Shown here piece after piece: positions 34,807 to 43,659 of a stretch of 64,000 bases of DNA. Origin of the DNA: Betaproteobacteria bacterium (GTDB lineage: Bacteria > Pseudomonadota > Gammaproteobacteria > Burkholderiales > Casimicrobiaceae); assembly GCA_013298695.1 (NCBI GenBank), contig JAAFIS010000001.1, forward strand, positions 930,001 through 994,000. Reading direction: 5' to 3'. Made by a program: the position numbers and the translations under genes. Numbering within the stretch: position 1 is the stretch's first letter; the number at the start of each line of letters is the position of its first letter. A model generated the notes under the pieces. That model had not been told where the DNA came from. It saw only the letters and a list, made by a program, of their open reading frames with translations, and made no database searches.

Positions 34807-37164
34807 ATGAAAGCAGTTTTACCTCACAGAATCGTGTGTATCGGCGGCGGCCCTGCGGGGCTCTATTTCGCGTTGTTAATGAAATCACGCCATCCCGAAA
34901 CCGAAATTTCGGTTGTCGAGAGGAACAAACCATTCGATACGTTCGGTTGGGGAGTAGTGTTCTCTGATCAAACGTTAAAGAACCTAGAAACAGCAGATCC
35001 GCCCACCGCTCAATTGATTGGTGACGCGTTTAATCATTGGGACGATATCGATGTTTTCTTCAAGGATCGCCTAGTAAGATCGGGCGGACACGGGTTTTGT
35101 GGTATAGGAAGAAAACATCTCCTCAACATCCTCCAAGAGCGCTGCCTGGCCTTGGGTGTCAATCTGGTGTTTGAAGAGGACGTAAGCGACGATCAAGCCA
35201 TTGCCGCTAAGTACGACGCCGATTTAGTGATTGCAAGCGACGGCGCGAATAGCCGGATTCGGCAGCGCTACGCAGACGTGTATCACCCCGACATTGAGCT
35301 TCGCAAATGTCGGTTCGTTTGGCTCGGCACCAAGAAAACATTTGACGCCTTCACCTTCGCCTTTGAGAAAACTGAGCACGGCTGGTTTCAAGCGCACGCG
35401 TATAAGTTCAATGCAGACACCTCGACGTTTATTGTCGAAACGCCCGAAGAAGTTTGGAAAGCGCATGGCTTAGATGAAATGTCGCAGCAGGACGGCATCG
35501 AGTTCTGTGAACGACTGTTTGCTAAATATCTCGACGGGAATCGCTTGCTGGCCAACGCATCACATCTTCGAGGTTCGGCGATTTGGATTCGTTTCCCACG
35601 AGTGGTTTGCAAAACTTGGGTGCATTGGCAAATGATCGGCGAGAAGCGCGTTCCAATTGTGCTCATGGGCGACGCGGCGCATACGGCGCATTTTTCAATT
35701 GGCTCGGGAACCAAACTTGCGCTCGAAGATGCAATTGATCTAGCCAATGAGTTTGAACGCGACGAGCCCATCGAAGACGTGCTCCAACACTATGAGGCGC
35801 GCCGCTCGGTTGAAGTGTTGAAAATTCAAAATGCAGCGCGTAACTCCACTGAGTGGTTTGAAAATGTTGACCGCTACACCGCGATGGAAGTCGAGCAGTT
35901 TGCGTATTCCTTGCTCACGCGTTCGCAGCGAATTTCTCATGAGAACTTGCGTTTACGCGACGAGAGCTGGCTTCAAGGCTACGAGCGATGGTTCGCAAAA
36001 ACGGATGCAAAGAAACACGTCCATCCAATGTTGACGCCGATCGCGGTGCGCGGTTTCACGCTCAAAAACCGCATCGTTGTGTCACCGATGGCGACCTACT
36101 CCGCAAAAGACGGCCTAGTGAGTGATTTTCATCTCGTGCACCTAGGCGCACGCGCGCTCGGCGGGGCGGCTATGGTGTTCGTGGAGATGACGAGCCCCAC
36201 GCCTGAGGGTCGCATCACGCCCGCCTGCACGGGGCTTTGGAATGACGAACAGGAAGCGGCGTTCAAACGAATCGTTGATTTCGTTCACACCAATTCAGAC
36301 GCGAAGATTGCGCTACAGATCGGACACAGCGGTGCAAAGGGTTCAACACAAGTGGGCTGGGAAGGCACCGATGAGCCGCTTCCATCGGGCAACTGGCCGC
36401 TGATGGCGGCGAGTGAAATTGCTTACGGGTCGCAAAACCAAATCCCAAAAGCGATGACGCGCGCTGATATGCGTGCAATGACCGCTGCGTTTGTCGAATC
36501 CACGAAACGCGCCGCACGCGCGGGCTTTGATTGGATCGAATTGCATTGTGCACACGGCTATTTGCTCTCAGGCTTCATTTGCCCTTTGACCAATGTGCGC
36601 ACCGATGACTACGGCGGAACACTTGAAAATCGTTGTCGCTACCCGATGGAAGTGTTCCGCGCGATGCGTGCCGCGTGGCCGCATGACAAACCCATGAGCG
36701 TGCGGATTTCAGCTCACGATTGGGCACCTGGCGGAAACACGCCTGATGACGCAATCATTGTTGCGCAACTATTTAAAGATGCGGGGGCAGACATGATTGA
36801 TGTGTCCTCCGGTCAAACCACGCGACAAGCCAAGCCCGTTTACGGGCGCATGTATCAAACACCGTTTTCGGATCGCATTCGCAACGAAGTAGGTATCAAG
36901 ACGATTGCGGTCGGTGCGATCAGCGAAGCCGATCACGCCAACAGCATCATCGCCGCGGGTCGCGCGGATTTGTGTGCCATCGCGCGTCCACATCTCGCCG
37001 ATCCAGCATGGACGTTGCACGAAGCCGCGAAATTGCAATCTCGTGAAGTGGAATGGCCAAAGCAGTATTTGAGCGGTCGTGATCAGCTCTATCGTGAGCT
37101 CGCGAAGCAGGAGGCGATAGCTGCTGTAAGGACGAGGGTTGGCGACGAAGAGGAGCGCAATTGA
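34807..37164 (+). CDS. bifunctional aryl-CoA monooxygenase/reductase (2-aminobenzoyl-CoA or salicylyl-CoA type)
   Basis: This 785-residue flavoenzyme fuses two domains. Residues about 1-395 are an FAD aromatic hydroxylase ([17 protein letters not shown] at the start, [25 protein letters not shown] later). Residues about 400-780 are an Old Yellow Enzyme FMN domain ([63 protein letters not shown]). This fusion matches 2-aminobenzoyl-CoA monooxygenase/reductase and the enzymes annotated as salicylyl-CoA 5-hydroxylase/oxidoreductase. The ring of the CoA thioester is hydroxylated and, in the aminobenzoyl case, also reduced. The neighbouring ligase, hydratase and dehydrogenase support this. Which substrate is used cannot be decided. 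Confidence 0.9.
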   Translation: MKAVLPHRIVCIGGGPAGLYFALLMKSRHPETEISVVERNKPFDTFGWGVVFSDQTLKNLETADPPTAQLIGDAFNHWDDIDVFFKDRLVRSGGHGFCGIGRKHLLNILQERCLALGVNLVFEEDVSDDQAIAAKYDADLVIASDGANSRIRQRYADVYHPDIELRKCRFVWLGTKKTFDAFTFAFEKTEHGWFQAHAYKFNADTSTFIVETPEEVWKAHGLDEMSQQDGIEFCERLFAKYLDGNRLLANASHLRGSAIWIRFPRVVCKTWVHWQMIGEKRVPIVLMGDAAHTAHFSIGSGTKLALEDAIDLANEFERDEPIEDVLQHYEARRSVEVLKIQNAARNSTEWFENVDRYTAMEVEQFAYSLLTRSQRISHENLRLRDESWLQGYERWFAKTDAKKHVHPMLTPIAVRGFTLKNRIVVSPMATYSAKDGLVSDFHLVHLGARALGGAAMVFVEMTSPTPEGRITPACTGLWNDEQEAAFKRIVDFVHTNSDAKIALQIGHSGAKGSTQVGWEGTDEPLPSGNWPLMAASEIAYGSQNQIPKAMTRADMRAMTAAFVESTKRAARAGFDWIELHCAHGYLLSGFICPLTNVRTDDYGGTLENRCRYPMEVFRAMRAAWPHDKPMSVRISAHDWAPGGNTPDDAIIVAQLFKDAGADMIDVSSGQTTRQAKPVYGRMYQTPFSDRIRNEVGIKTIAVGAISEADHANSIIAAGRADLCAIARPHLADPAWTLHEAAKLQSREVEWPKQYLSGRDQLYRELAKQEAIAAVRTRVGDEEERN

Positions 37165-37186
37165 TCCTTATCTATGAAACTCTAAT

Positions 37187-37294
37187 GTGTAGGCGCGGGC
37201 TTGACCGCGCTTCGAAAGGGTGGCGCGAATCAACCGAAATGGACGTCAAGCCGTCCCCTACAAAGTCTGAGCGACGTCAAGCCGTCGCCTACAT
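37187..37294. repeat. dispersed palindromic repeats, TGTAGGCG type
   Basis: Several units sit together: TGTAGGCGCGGGCTTGACCG at the left, then GACGTCAAGCCGTCCCCTACA and GCGACGTCAAGCCGTCGCC as inverted forms. The block fills the gap between the monooxygenase and marR genes and leaves little space for a promoter. Confidence 0.75.
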
Positions 37295-37312
37295 TTTCCA
37301 ACACGTTAGATT

Positions 37313-37789
37313 ATGGATTTAGAAGCTCGCATCCACAGTGAACACCCCGACGAGTTGCGGCTTTGGCTGCGTTTACTCACCTGTACACAGCTCATTGAGA
37401 CGCGTGTCCGTTTCAATCTGCGCGAGCAATTTGCTACGACCCTGCCGCGCTTCGATTTAATGTCGCAACTCGAACGCGAACCCGACGGCATGCTCATGAA
37501 AGCACTCTCGCAACGCATGATGGTCACTGGTGGCAACATCACAGGCATCACCGATCAGCTGGTCAATGAGGGGTTAGTTGAGCGAAGAGACGTGGAAGGG
37601 GATCGACGCGCTTACCGCGTCTGCCTTACGCCACGCGGACGCAAAGCGTTTGCAACGATGGCACGTGAACACGAGGCGTGGATTGCAGATGCATTCGCTG
37701 CGCTAACGAGTGCGGAACGAAATACGCTAGCAAAACTTCTCGGTCGTCTCAAATCGCATCAAAAATCAATGGAGGCACAAACCGCATGA
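37313..37789 (+). CDS. MarR-family transcriptional regulator of the aryl-CoA operon
   Basis: The 158-residue protein has the winged-helix MarR layout: [61 protein letters not shown] covers the recognition helix and wing at about residues 45-105. MarR proteins in such clusters usually repress until an aryl-CoA or free acid binds. It is encoded between the monooxygenase and the hydratase, and its stop overlaps the hydratase ATG by four bases (ATGA). It therefore is part of the operon it probably controls. Confidence 0.9.
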   Translation: MDLEARIHSEHPDELRLWLRLLTCTQLIETRVRFNLREQFATTLPRFDLMSQLEREPDGMLMKALSQRMMVTGGNITGITDQLVNEGLVERRDVEGDRRAYRVCLTPRGRKAFATMAREHEAWIADAFAALTSAERNTLAKLLGRLKSHQKSMEAQTA

Positions 37790-38640
37790 AACACTTCGTC
37801 GCGAGCAACAACCCCATGCGCACTCAGTTTGATGCGAAATCGAAATACGCAGCAAATCATTTTCGCTATGAATGCAACGATACGATCGCGACGATCACGT
37901 TGAATCGCCCTGAGCGAAAGAATCCACTCACATTTGATTCTTATGCAGAACTTCGCGATTTGTTCCGAGCATTAAATTACGCAACCGATGTGAAGGTCAT
38001 CGTGATCACAGGCGACGGCGGCAATTTTTGCTCGGGCGGCGATGTGCACGAAATCATCGGCCCGCTCACAAAAATGACAATGCCCGAGCTGCTCGAATTC
38101 ACGCGAATGACGGGCGATCTTGTTAAAGCGATTCGCCACTGCCCGCAGCCAGTGCTTGCGGCAATTGATGGTGTTTGCGCAGGTGCGGGCGCGATGATCG
38201 CGCTTTCAGCGGATTTGCGTCTCGGCACACCACGCGCGAAAACGGCATTTTTGTTTTCCCGCGTTGGCCTCGCTGGCGCAGACATGGGGGCCTGCGCGCT
38301 GCTGCCGCGAATGATTGGACAAGGGCGCGCAAGTGAGTTACTTTTTACCGGTCGCGCAATGACGGCGGAAGAGGGCGCAGCGTGGGGATTTTTCAACGCT
38401 TTGCACGCGCCAGAAGCGCTCAACACCGCCGCGCAAACACTAGCGAGCGAACTTGCAAGTGGTCCATCATTTGGTCATGCAATGACCAAGAACATGCTCA
38501 ATCAAGAATGGAGCATGACGATTGACATGGCCATTGAGGCTGAAGCCCAAGCGCAGGCCATCTGCATGAAAACTGAGGACTTCCGTCGCGCGTACGAGGC
38601 CTTTGCTGCGAAGCAAAAGCCGGTGTTCAAAGGGGATTGA
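37786..38640 (+). CDS. enoyl-CoA hydratase/isomerase family protein
   Basis: The 284-residue crotonase-fold protein has the oxyanion-hole segments [13 protein letters not shown] (about residue 80) and [19 protein letters not shown] (about 130). It carries [14 protein letters not shown] where the catalytic acid region normally is. In aryl-CoA clusters this enzyme is thought to hydrate or open the non-aromatic CoA ring intermediate. The start is the ATG at 37786, which overlaps the marR stop as ATGA and has GGAGG ten bases upstream. The acyl-CoA dehydrogenase follows directly. Confidence 0.9.
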   Translation: MKHFVASNNPMRTQFDAKSKYAANHFRYECNDTIATITLNRPERKNPLTFDSYAELRDLFRALNYATDVKVIVITGDGGNFCSGGDVHEIIGPLTKMTMPELLEFTRMTGDLVKAIRHCPQPVLAAIDGVCAGAGAMIALSADLRLGTPRAKTAFLFSRVGLAGADMGACALLPRMIGQGRASELLFTGRAMTAEEGAAWGFFNALHAPEALNTAAQTLASELASGPSFGHAMTKNMLNQEWSMTIDMAIEAEAQAQAICMKTEDFRRAYEAFAAKQKPVFKGD

Positions 38641-38642
38641 AC

Positions 38643-39827
38643 GTGTCGACATTTCATTCACGCGCCCCAACCACTCATCTCGCACTCCCATTCTTCGACG
38701 ACGCCCATCGCGAGATCGGCAACTGTCTTGCCGACTGGTTACCGAAACAATCTATCGACGAAACCGATGATCGGCGCGCGTGCCGCGAATGGGTATCGCT
38801 CCTAGGTGCAAATCAATGGCTTCGCTACAGCGTTGCTAAAGCCGATGGCGGCGTGTTTGAAAAACTCGACTCACGTGCGCTCGTGATCCTTCGCGAAAAC
38901 CTTGCCTTTCACTCGCCGCTTGCTGATTTCGCCTTCGCGATGCAAGGGCTCGGCTCCGGCGCAATCACGCTTGCCGGAACGAAAGAACAGCGCGCGAACT
39001 ATTTGCCACATGTTGCAAGCGGAAAGAAAATCGCTGCGTTCGCGCTCTCAGAACCCGACGCTGGATCAGACGTCGCAGCGATGGCAACATCAGCCGCTGA
39101 AAACGAAGACGGCTATGTGCTGAACGGCACAAAAACTTGGATCAGCAACGGCGGCATTGCTGATTTCTACTGCGTTTTCGCAAAGACCAATCCTGATGCC
39201 GGTTCACGTGGCATTAGCGCGTTTTTGGTTGATGCCAAAACGCCAGGGCTTGACGATTCCCAACATATCCACGTAATGTCGCCGCATCCGCTCGCGCTGT
39301 TGAAGTTCACGAATTGCGATGTGCCAAAAACCGCGTTGCTCGGCGAAGTGAGTGGCGGGTTCAAGCTGGCGATGCAAACGCTCGACATCTTCCGCGCGTC
39401 AGTCGCCGCTGCAGCGCTCGGCATGGCACGTCGCGCGTTCGCTGAGGCCATCGCATGGTCAACGACGCGCAAGATGTTCAAACAAACGCTTGCAGATTTT
39501 CAGCTCACGCAAGCGAAGTTAGGTGAGATGGCAACGCTCATCGACGCGGCAGCGCTACTCACCTATCGAGCCGCGTGGATGCGCGACACGCAAGACGCGC
39601 GAACAACGCGCGAAGCGGCAATGGCGAAGATGACCGCGACCGAGAATGCGCAGCGCGTAATTGATATGGCGCTACAAATGCACGGCGGTCGCGGCGTCGA
39701 GGTCGGTGCGGTGGTGGAGCATCTATACCGCGACATTCGGTCGCTGAGAATTTATGAGGGTGCGACCGAAGTACAGCAGCTAATCGTTGGCAAAAGCGTG
39801 CTCGCGGATGCACTGTATGGAGGCTAA
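38643..39827 (+). CDS. acyl-CoA dehydrogenase
   Basis: The 394-residue flavoprotein shows the family signatures [16 protein letters not shown] (about residue 140), [11 protein letters not shown], and near the end [11 protein letters not shown] and [26 protein letters not shown]. The position of the usual Glu base is ambiguous. It would oxidise a saturated CoA ester made from the opened ring. The start is taken as the GTG at 38643, which has AAGGGG seven bases upstream; the hydratase stop is at 38638-38640. The ligase gene follows with its start overlapping the end region. Confidence 0.9.
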   Translation: MSTFHSRAPTTHLALPFFDDAHREIGNCLADWLPKQSIDETDDRRACREWVSLLGANQWLRYSVAKADGGVFEKLDSRALVILRENLAFHSPLADFAFAMQGLGSGAITLAGTKEQRANYLPHVASGKKIAAFALSEPDAGSDVAAMATSAAENEDGYVLNGTKTWISNGGIADFYCVFAKTNPDAGSRGISAFLVDAKTPGLDDSQHIHVMSPHPLALLKFTNCDVPKTALLGEVSGGFKLAMQTLDIFRASVAAAALGMARRAFAEAIAWSTTRKMFKQTLADFQLTQAKLGEMATLIDAAALLTYRAAWMRDTQDARTTREAAMAKMTATENAQRVIDMALQMHGGRGVEVGAVVEHLYRDIRSLRIYEGATEVQQLIVGKSVLADALYGG

Positions 39828-39828
39828 G

Positions 39829-41448
39829 GTGACGCATTTCGAATCTAACAGCTTCGCAACCCTATCGCCGGTTGTATTGGGCGAACTACCGAATTACGTG
39901 TATATATCGGAAGAATACGTATTCGACGACGATGCCAATGTAATCAGGCATTTATTGGACGATGCCGTTGGGTCAAAAGGCTTTAGAAACAATGTGTTGC
40001 TGCGTGGCGATCACGTGAGTTTTACTTATGGTGAAACGCTTGAGCGGGTAAATCGAATCGCAAACGTCCTGGTCAACTCGTACGACTTAGTGCCGGGAAA
40101 TCGCGTTCTGCTGCGCGGTGGGAATTCGATTGGCATTGCTCTTTCGTGGCTCGCGGTGGTGAAAGCTGGCGGCATTGCGGTGGCAACGATGCCGTTGCTG
40201 CGAGCAAAAGAATTATCAGAGATTATCGAAAAGGCAAAGCCTACGATTGCGATCTGCGATGACGCGTTACGCGATGAACTTGATCAAGCCATCTTCGCGA
40301 GCGGTGAAGCGATCGAAGTGATCGTCTATAACCGGCCGAATTCCGCTGAAGATTTGGGCGCTCGCGCAGAAAAAATGAGCGTTGACTTCACTAGTCCCGA
40401 ATCAAGCGCCGACGATGTTGCAATGCTCGCGTTCACCTCCGGCACCACTGGCAAACCCAAAGCAGCGATGCACACTCATCGCGATTTGCTCTGCGCGTGC
40501 GCTGCGTGGCCTGCGCATGTGCTCAAAGCCACGAGCGACGACATTGTGATTGGTTCACCGCCGCTGGCTTTCACCTTCGGTCTCGGTGGATTGTTGCTAT
40601 TTCCGATGAGCGTTGGTGCGTCAGTCTATTTCCCTTCAAAACCGTACACACCAGAAACGATGGTGCAAACTATTCGTAGCGTAGGCGCAACGATCACCTA
40701 CACCGCGCCCACGTTCTATCGACAAATGGCTGCATTCGCGAAAGACGTACCGCTGCAAACGCTCAGGAAATCGGTCAGCGCGGGTGAAGGCCTACCCGAC
40801 GCTACGCGAACGCTTTGGCGAGAAGCAACCAGCATCGAAATGATTGATGGGATCGGGGCAACCGAGATGTTTCACATCTTTATTTCGTCGCCCCCGGAAG
40901 AAGTTCGGCGTGGTGCGATCGGTAGAGTGGTTCCCGGCTACATTGCGAAAGTTGTCGACGAAGAGGGTAACGAAGTGCCGCGCGGAACCGTTGGCAAACT
41001 CGCGGTGATCGGCCCCACCGGTTGCAAATATTTAGACGATCCGCGCCAAGCAAATTATGTGAAGAACGGTTGGAACTATCCGGGCGATGCGTTTTTGCAA
41101 GATGAAGATGGCTACTTTTTCTATCAAGCCCGCGCCGACGACATGATCATCACTGCAGGCTACAACGTGGGTGGCCCCGAAGTGGAAGACGCGCTCATGA
41201 AACATCCCGCTGTGGCCGAATGCGGTGTCGTCGGGAAACCCGATGAAGAGCGCGGCATGATCGTGAAAGCTTTTGTCGTGTTGAAGCCCAGTTACGCAAA
41301 CGACACCGGCATGGTGAAGACCTTGCAAGACCATGTGAAGGCCATGCTCGCCCCTTACAAATACCCACGCGAAATCGAGTTTCGCGCGAAGCTACCGCGC
41401 ACTGAAACGGGGAAACTGCAACGCTTCAAACTGCGCGCGGAGGCGTGA
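39829..41448 (+). CDS. aryl-CoA ligase (benzoate/2-aminobenzoate-CoA ligase family)
   Basis: The 539-residue adenylate-forming enzyme makes the CoA thioester that starts the pathway. It has the P-loop LAFTSGTTGKPKAAMHTHRD (about residues 203-222), MIDGIGATEMFHIFIS for motif A5, and the hinge YQARADDMIITAGYNVGGPEVED. PRTETGKLQRFKLR supplies the C-terminal Lys. The ligase family is benzoate-CoA-like; the neighbours suggest 2-aminobenzoate or salicylate. The GTG at 39829 is preferred because GGAGG is five bases upstream; an in-frame ATG at 39817 has no ribosome site. Confidence 0.9.
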   Translation: MTHFESNSFATLSPVVLGELPNYVYISEEYVFDDDANVIRHLLDDAVGSKGFRNNVLLRGDHVSFTYGETLERVNRIANVLVNSYDLVPGNRVLLRGGNSIGIALSWLAVVKAGGIAVATMPLLRAKELSEIIEKAKPTIAICDDALRDELDQAIFASGEAIEVIVYNRPNSAEDLGARAEKMSVDFTSPESSADDVAMLAFTSGTTGKPKAAMHTHRDLLCACAAWPAHVLKATSDDIVIGSPPLAFTFGLGGLLLFPMSVGASVYFPSKPYTPETMVQTIRSVGATITYTAPTFYRQMAAFAKDVPLQTLRKSVSAGEGLPDATRTLWREATSIEMIDGIGATEMFHIFISSPPEEVRRGAIGRVVPGYIAKVVDEEGNEVPRGTVGKLAVIGPTGCKYLDDPRQANYVKNGWNYPGDAFLQDEDGYFFYQARADDMIITAGYNVGGPEVEDALMKHPAVAECGVVGKPDEERGMIVKAFVVLKPSYANDTGMVKTLQDHVKAMLAPYKYPREIEFRAKLPRTETGKLQRFKLRAEA

Positions 41449-41501
41449 GAATGCGAACACCACACGGTGATTTACGCGATCGTGACCCCAGTAAAAATAT
41501 T

Positions 41502-41603
41502 GTCATTCCCGCACAGGCGGGAATCCATTCGTGCTCGCACGCGAATGCCGTGATTTATCGGTTGCGTTTCGCAGCGATAGATTCCCGCCTGCGCGTGAAT
41601 GAC
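41502..41603. mobile_element. MITE-like inverted-repeat element between ligase and ridA
   Basis: The ends are inverted copies of about 23 bases: GTCATTCCCGCACAGGCGGG at the left, and at the right a segment whose complement begins GTCATTCACGCGCAGGCGGG. They flank about 55 bases without an ORF. The GTCATTCCCGC...GGCGGGAAT motif is a well known dispersed repeat in Proteobacteria. It breaks the otherwise tight spacing of the aryl-CoA operon. Confidence 0.7.
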
Positions 41604-41628
41604 AACCAGGTGATGTCGCGGAGGCTTT

Positions 41629-42027
41629 ATGCATAAACATTTGCAACCCGAAGGCTGGACGCCGCCCAAGGGCTACGCCAATGGCATCGCCGCACGCGGC
41701 ACCCAAATTTACGTCGGCGGACAAATCGGCTGGAATGGCCAACAGCAATTCGAAAGCGATGACTTCATCGCGCAAACCAAACAAGCGCTAGAAAATGTCA
41801 AAGCCGTGCTCGCCTGCGCAGGCGCAGCGCCTGAACACATGGTGCGCATGACTTGGTACGTCATCGACCGCGACGAATACAACGCCCGCCTCAAAGAGCT
41901 AGGCGCGGTCTACCGCGAAGTGATGGGCAAGAACTTCCCCGCGATGAGCTGCGTAGCCGTCGCGGCACTCATGGAAAAACGCGCGAAGGTTGAGATCGAA
42001 GTGACGGCCGTCTTGCCCGATTTGTAG
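41629..42027 (+). CDS. RidA-family protein of the aryl-CoA operon
   Basis: The 132-residue protein has the RidA/YjgF fold signatures NGIAARGTQIYVGGQIGWNG, QTKQALENVKAVLACAGA and YREVMGKNFPAMSCVAVAALMEKRAKVEIEVTAVLP. RidA proteins hydrolyse reactive enamines and imines, which fits a 2-aminobenzoate route where imine intermediates could arise. GGAGG (41620-41624) supports the ATG at 41629. The last 117 bases are duplicated as a fragment at 43543-43659. Confidence 0.9.
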   Translation: MHKHLQPEGWTPPKGYANGIAARGTQIYVGGQIGWNGQQQFESDDFIAQTKQALENVKAVLACAGAAPEHMVRMTWYVIDRDEYNARLKELGAVYREVMGKNFPAMSCVAVAALMEKRAKVEIEVTAVLPDL

Positions 42028-42126
42028 GGTGCGATCCTATCGCACCCAAGCTGATACCAGCGATAACGGATTGAGCAAGTGAGCTTCGCGCATATCGTTC
42101 ACAAGGTGCGATGGGATTGCACCCTG
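42028..42126. repeat. GGGTGCGAT inverted-repeat element downstream of ridA
   Basis: A perfect 9-bp stem GGGTGCGAT-CCT-ATCGCACCC sits right after the ridA stop (42028-42048). A second, imperfect hairpin GGTGCGATGGGATTGCACC (about 42107-42125) ends the element. The first hairpin could act as a terminator-like structure, but it has no T run. Confidence 0.6.
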
Positions 42127-42167
42127 CGAGCTGCACCGGTACGGCCTTCGAATTCCTTGAAAGTCGT

Positions 42168-42215
42168 GTGTTGACAAAAGTTATCATGCGTGAAGTTTGA
42201 TAACTCACGTTGGGC
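42168..42215. other. cassette-boundary-like inverted repeat with GTTGGGC core site
   Basis: AGTTATCA (42179-42186) and TGATAACT (42198-42205) form an inverted repeat with an 11-base loop. CAC and then GTTGGGC (42209-42215) follow; GTTGGGC fits the integron core consensus GTTRRRY. A homologous site with the same spacing lies at 44953-45000. A TTGACA at 42171-42176 might be a promoter -35 box. It marks the left boundary of the candidate gene cassette. Confidence 0.5.
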
Positions 42216-42220
42216 GTCCT

Positions 42221-42907
42221 ATGTTTCGTAAGCTACTTGCCGCCGTAGGTCTTAGTGTCGCTGCCACGTCTGGGGCCGTCGCGACTCCGCCGTATTCGCC
42301 ATACAACAGCGAAGCGGCTAACGCGATCTATAACCTGCTCTTTTGCGACGATCCCGCCGCATTCAAGGCGAAGCCGGGTGAGAGTTCTACGCAGTGGCAG
42401 ACAGTTCTCTTTTCTAATCCTGCCGATGAGAAATTGCTCCGGGAGTTAGCCTCGGAGGCCGCGCAAGAAGGTCGCATCCGGTTCCTGGCGTTTTCGCGTC
42501 TTCGTGAGCTTGGCTTAGGAGTCCAACCCAAGATACTGCTAGGTGTGATCATTGAGGTACCTCTAGCAGGAGGGCTAGACACACTCGCCGCGTTTTCGGA
42601 AGGAGGCATCCGGTATGTCAATCAGTCAGGCAAGCTCGTCGTTATCGAAGGTGTCACAAGCTTCCTACCGAGGGTCAAGCACTTATTCGCGGTCGCCGTA
42701 CCGGTGGTAGCCCGAATCGGACCATGGGATAAACCGAGATTAGCGCCACCTAAGCTAGGTAACGTACGGTTGACCTTCTTGGTTTCGGACGGTTTGTACT
42801 TCGGCGAAGGCCCTATGTCGGTGATGCAGCGCGAAGCCCTGGCTGGCCCAATCATTCAGGAGGCAACTGGGTTGCTGCAGGCTGTCGTTGCCGAAGGGAC
42901 GAAATGA
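42221..42907 (+). CDS. exported protein of unknown function in a candidate integron cassette
   Basis: From the ATG at 42221 the product is 228 residues with a signal peptide (MFRKLLAAVGLSVAATSGAVA, then TPP). The mature protein includes YNLLFCDDPAAFKAKPG, an ILLGVIIEVPLAGGLDTLAAF stretch, RYVNQSGKLVVIEGV and VRLTFLVSDGLYFGEGP. No family is recognised. It starts 6 bases after a GTTGGGC core site and ends 7 bases before an attC-like hairpin, the compact single-ORF layout typical of gene cassettes. The spacing to its neighbours and its lack of relatives among nearby genes suggest horizontal gain. Confidence 0.75.
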   Translation: MFRKLLAAVGLSVAATSGAVATPPYSPYNSEAANAIYNLLFCDDPAAFKAKPGESSTQWQTVLFSNPADEKLLRELASEAAQEGRIRFLAFSRLRELGLGVQPKILLGVIIEVPLAGGLDTLAAFSEGGIRYVNQSGKLVVIEGVTSFLPRVKHLFAVAVPVVARIGPWDKPRLAPPKLGNVRLTFLVSDGLYFGEGPMSVMQREALAGPIIQEATGLLQAVVAEGTK

Positions 42908-42914
42908 ATCCGAC

Positions 42915-42981
42915 GCCCAACCCATCATTCCACCGGACCTGCGCGAAAAGCCGCGCAGGCCGGTGGATTCAAACGCTAGGC
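42915..42981 (+). other. attC-like recombination site
   Basis: The 67-base site begins with GCCCAAC (R''-like, RYYYAAC) and ends with GCTAGGC (R'-like; one base off GTTRRRY). Between them is an imperfect hairpin: CCACCGG (42930-42936) pairs with CCGGTGG (42960-42966) and CCTGCGCG (42938-42945) with CGCGCAGG (42952-42959). A single unpaired A at 42937 and an AAAAGC loop complete it. The R'' box is the exact complement of GTTGGGC at 42209-42215, as expected when one cassette spans 42210-42975. No integrase is present in the window. Confidence 0.65.
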
Positions 42982-43075
42982 GCGGAGTAACGTCCGCGCG
43001 TCGCGCGTTCGCCCGTCACAAATTCGAAGAACAGGCCCCATAATTTCGGTTGTAAATTTTTCACAGGAGTCAGCG

Positions 43076-43315
43076 ATGGATGTACGAAACATGCAAGGCA
43101 ATCCGGGAATCTGGGAAGAATTGTCGTGGGCCGATCTGAGTAGTGCTGAGAAGGAGCTTTGGGGCACCCTCGGCTGGCGACAAGATCGATGGGATGGAAA
43201 CGACGCGCCATCAAGCGCCGAGAAAGATTGGCGTGACTTGAGCCCGCAAGAGCAAGCCGCAGCCATGAACCTTGGATTTACCGAGGACATTTGGAACAGT
43301 ACCGAGGATGAGTAA
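43076..43315 (+). CDS. small acidic protein with two W-L-E-LG-W repeats
   Basis: The 79-residue protein contains two related units: SWADLSSAEKELWGTLGW followed by RQDRWD, and DWRDLSPQEQAAAMNLGF followed by TEDIWN. The shared pattern is W-x-D-L-S-x-x-E-x-x-x-x-x-x-L-G-[WF]-x-x-x-x-W. It is acidic, has no membrane helix and is probably cytosolic. CAGGAG seven bases upstream supports the ATG at 43076. It lies directly downstream of the attC-like site and could be the ORF of a second, truncated cassette. The function is unknown. Confidence 0.75.
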   Translation: MDVRNMQGNPGIWEELSWADLSSAEKELWGTLGWRQDRWDGNDAPSSAEKDWRDLSPQEQAAAMNLGFTEDIWNSTEDE

Positions 43316-43411
43316 CGACACCGTAACGATGAATCCTGGTAGGTGCGTCCCCGCGTAGGCGGGGATTAACCGCGCCGAGGGTGACTGCGAGTCACCTGTA
43401 AACAAGCGAAG

Positions 43412-43540
43412 TTAATCAAGCAGCGGATTCACCACTACCCGCTTGCCAAACTTCCTCCCGTGCTGCAAATCCTCGGAGAAAAGCGTGTCGCAATCCGCAT
43501 CAATCGCCGCAAAGTTTTTTTGCAGATCGAATGGGTCCGC
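43412..43540 (-). pseudogene. C-terminal remnant of a VapC-like PIN toxin
   Basis: Reading the minus strand gives a 42-codon frame ending at a stop (43412-43414): it starts ADPFDLQKNFAAIDADCDTL and continues FSEDLQHGRKFGKRVVVNP plus LLD. The F-S-E-D-L-Q-H-G motif and VVNP ending are characteristic of the last helix and strand of VapC PIN-domain ribonucleases. A stop codon interrupts the frame just before this segment (43541-43543). The N-terminal two thirds are missing, and no antitoxin is adjacent. Confidence 0.7.
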
Positions 43541-43542
43541 TT

Positions 43543-43659
43543 AACCGCGAAGTGACGGGCAAAAACTTCCCCGCGATGAGCTGCGTCGACGTCGCCGCAC
43601 TCATGGAAAAACGCGCAAAGGTGGAGATTGAGGCGACGGCCGTCGTGCCGGATCTGTAG
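43543..43659 (+). pseudogene. 3' fragment of a duplicated ridA
   Basis: This 117-base segment reads REVTGKNFPAMSCVDVAALM and then EKRAKVEIEATAVVPDL with a stop. It aligns base for base with the last 117 bases of the intact ridA (41911-42027), at roughly 88% identity by eye. It has no start codon and directly abuts the VapC remnant. It shows that this patch arose by duplication or unequal recombination. Confidence 0.85.

Noticed and set aside
37187-37294. CRISPR-like array in the repeat block
   Set aside because: Units are few, differ in orientation and spacing, and there are no cas genes.
37678-37785. Upstream extension of the enoyl-CoA hydratase
   Set aside because: It overlaps marR in another frame. 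The ATGA overlap start at 37786 has a good ribosome site.
41445-41636. Short frames on both strands between the ligase and ridA
   Set aside because: They run through the inverted-repeat element and have no coding character.
42915-42981. Reading the attC-like hairpin as an ordinary terminator of the cassette ORF
   Set aside because: It has no T run after the stem, and its ends match recombination core boxes complementary to the cassette start, which a terminator would not need.
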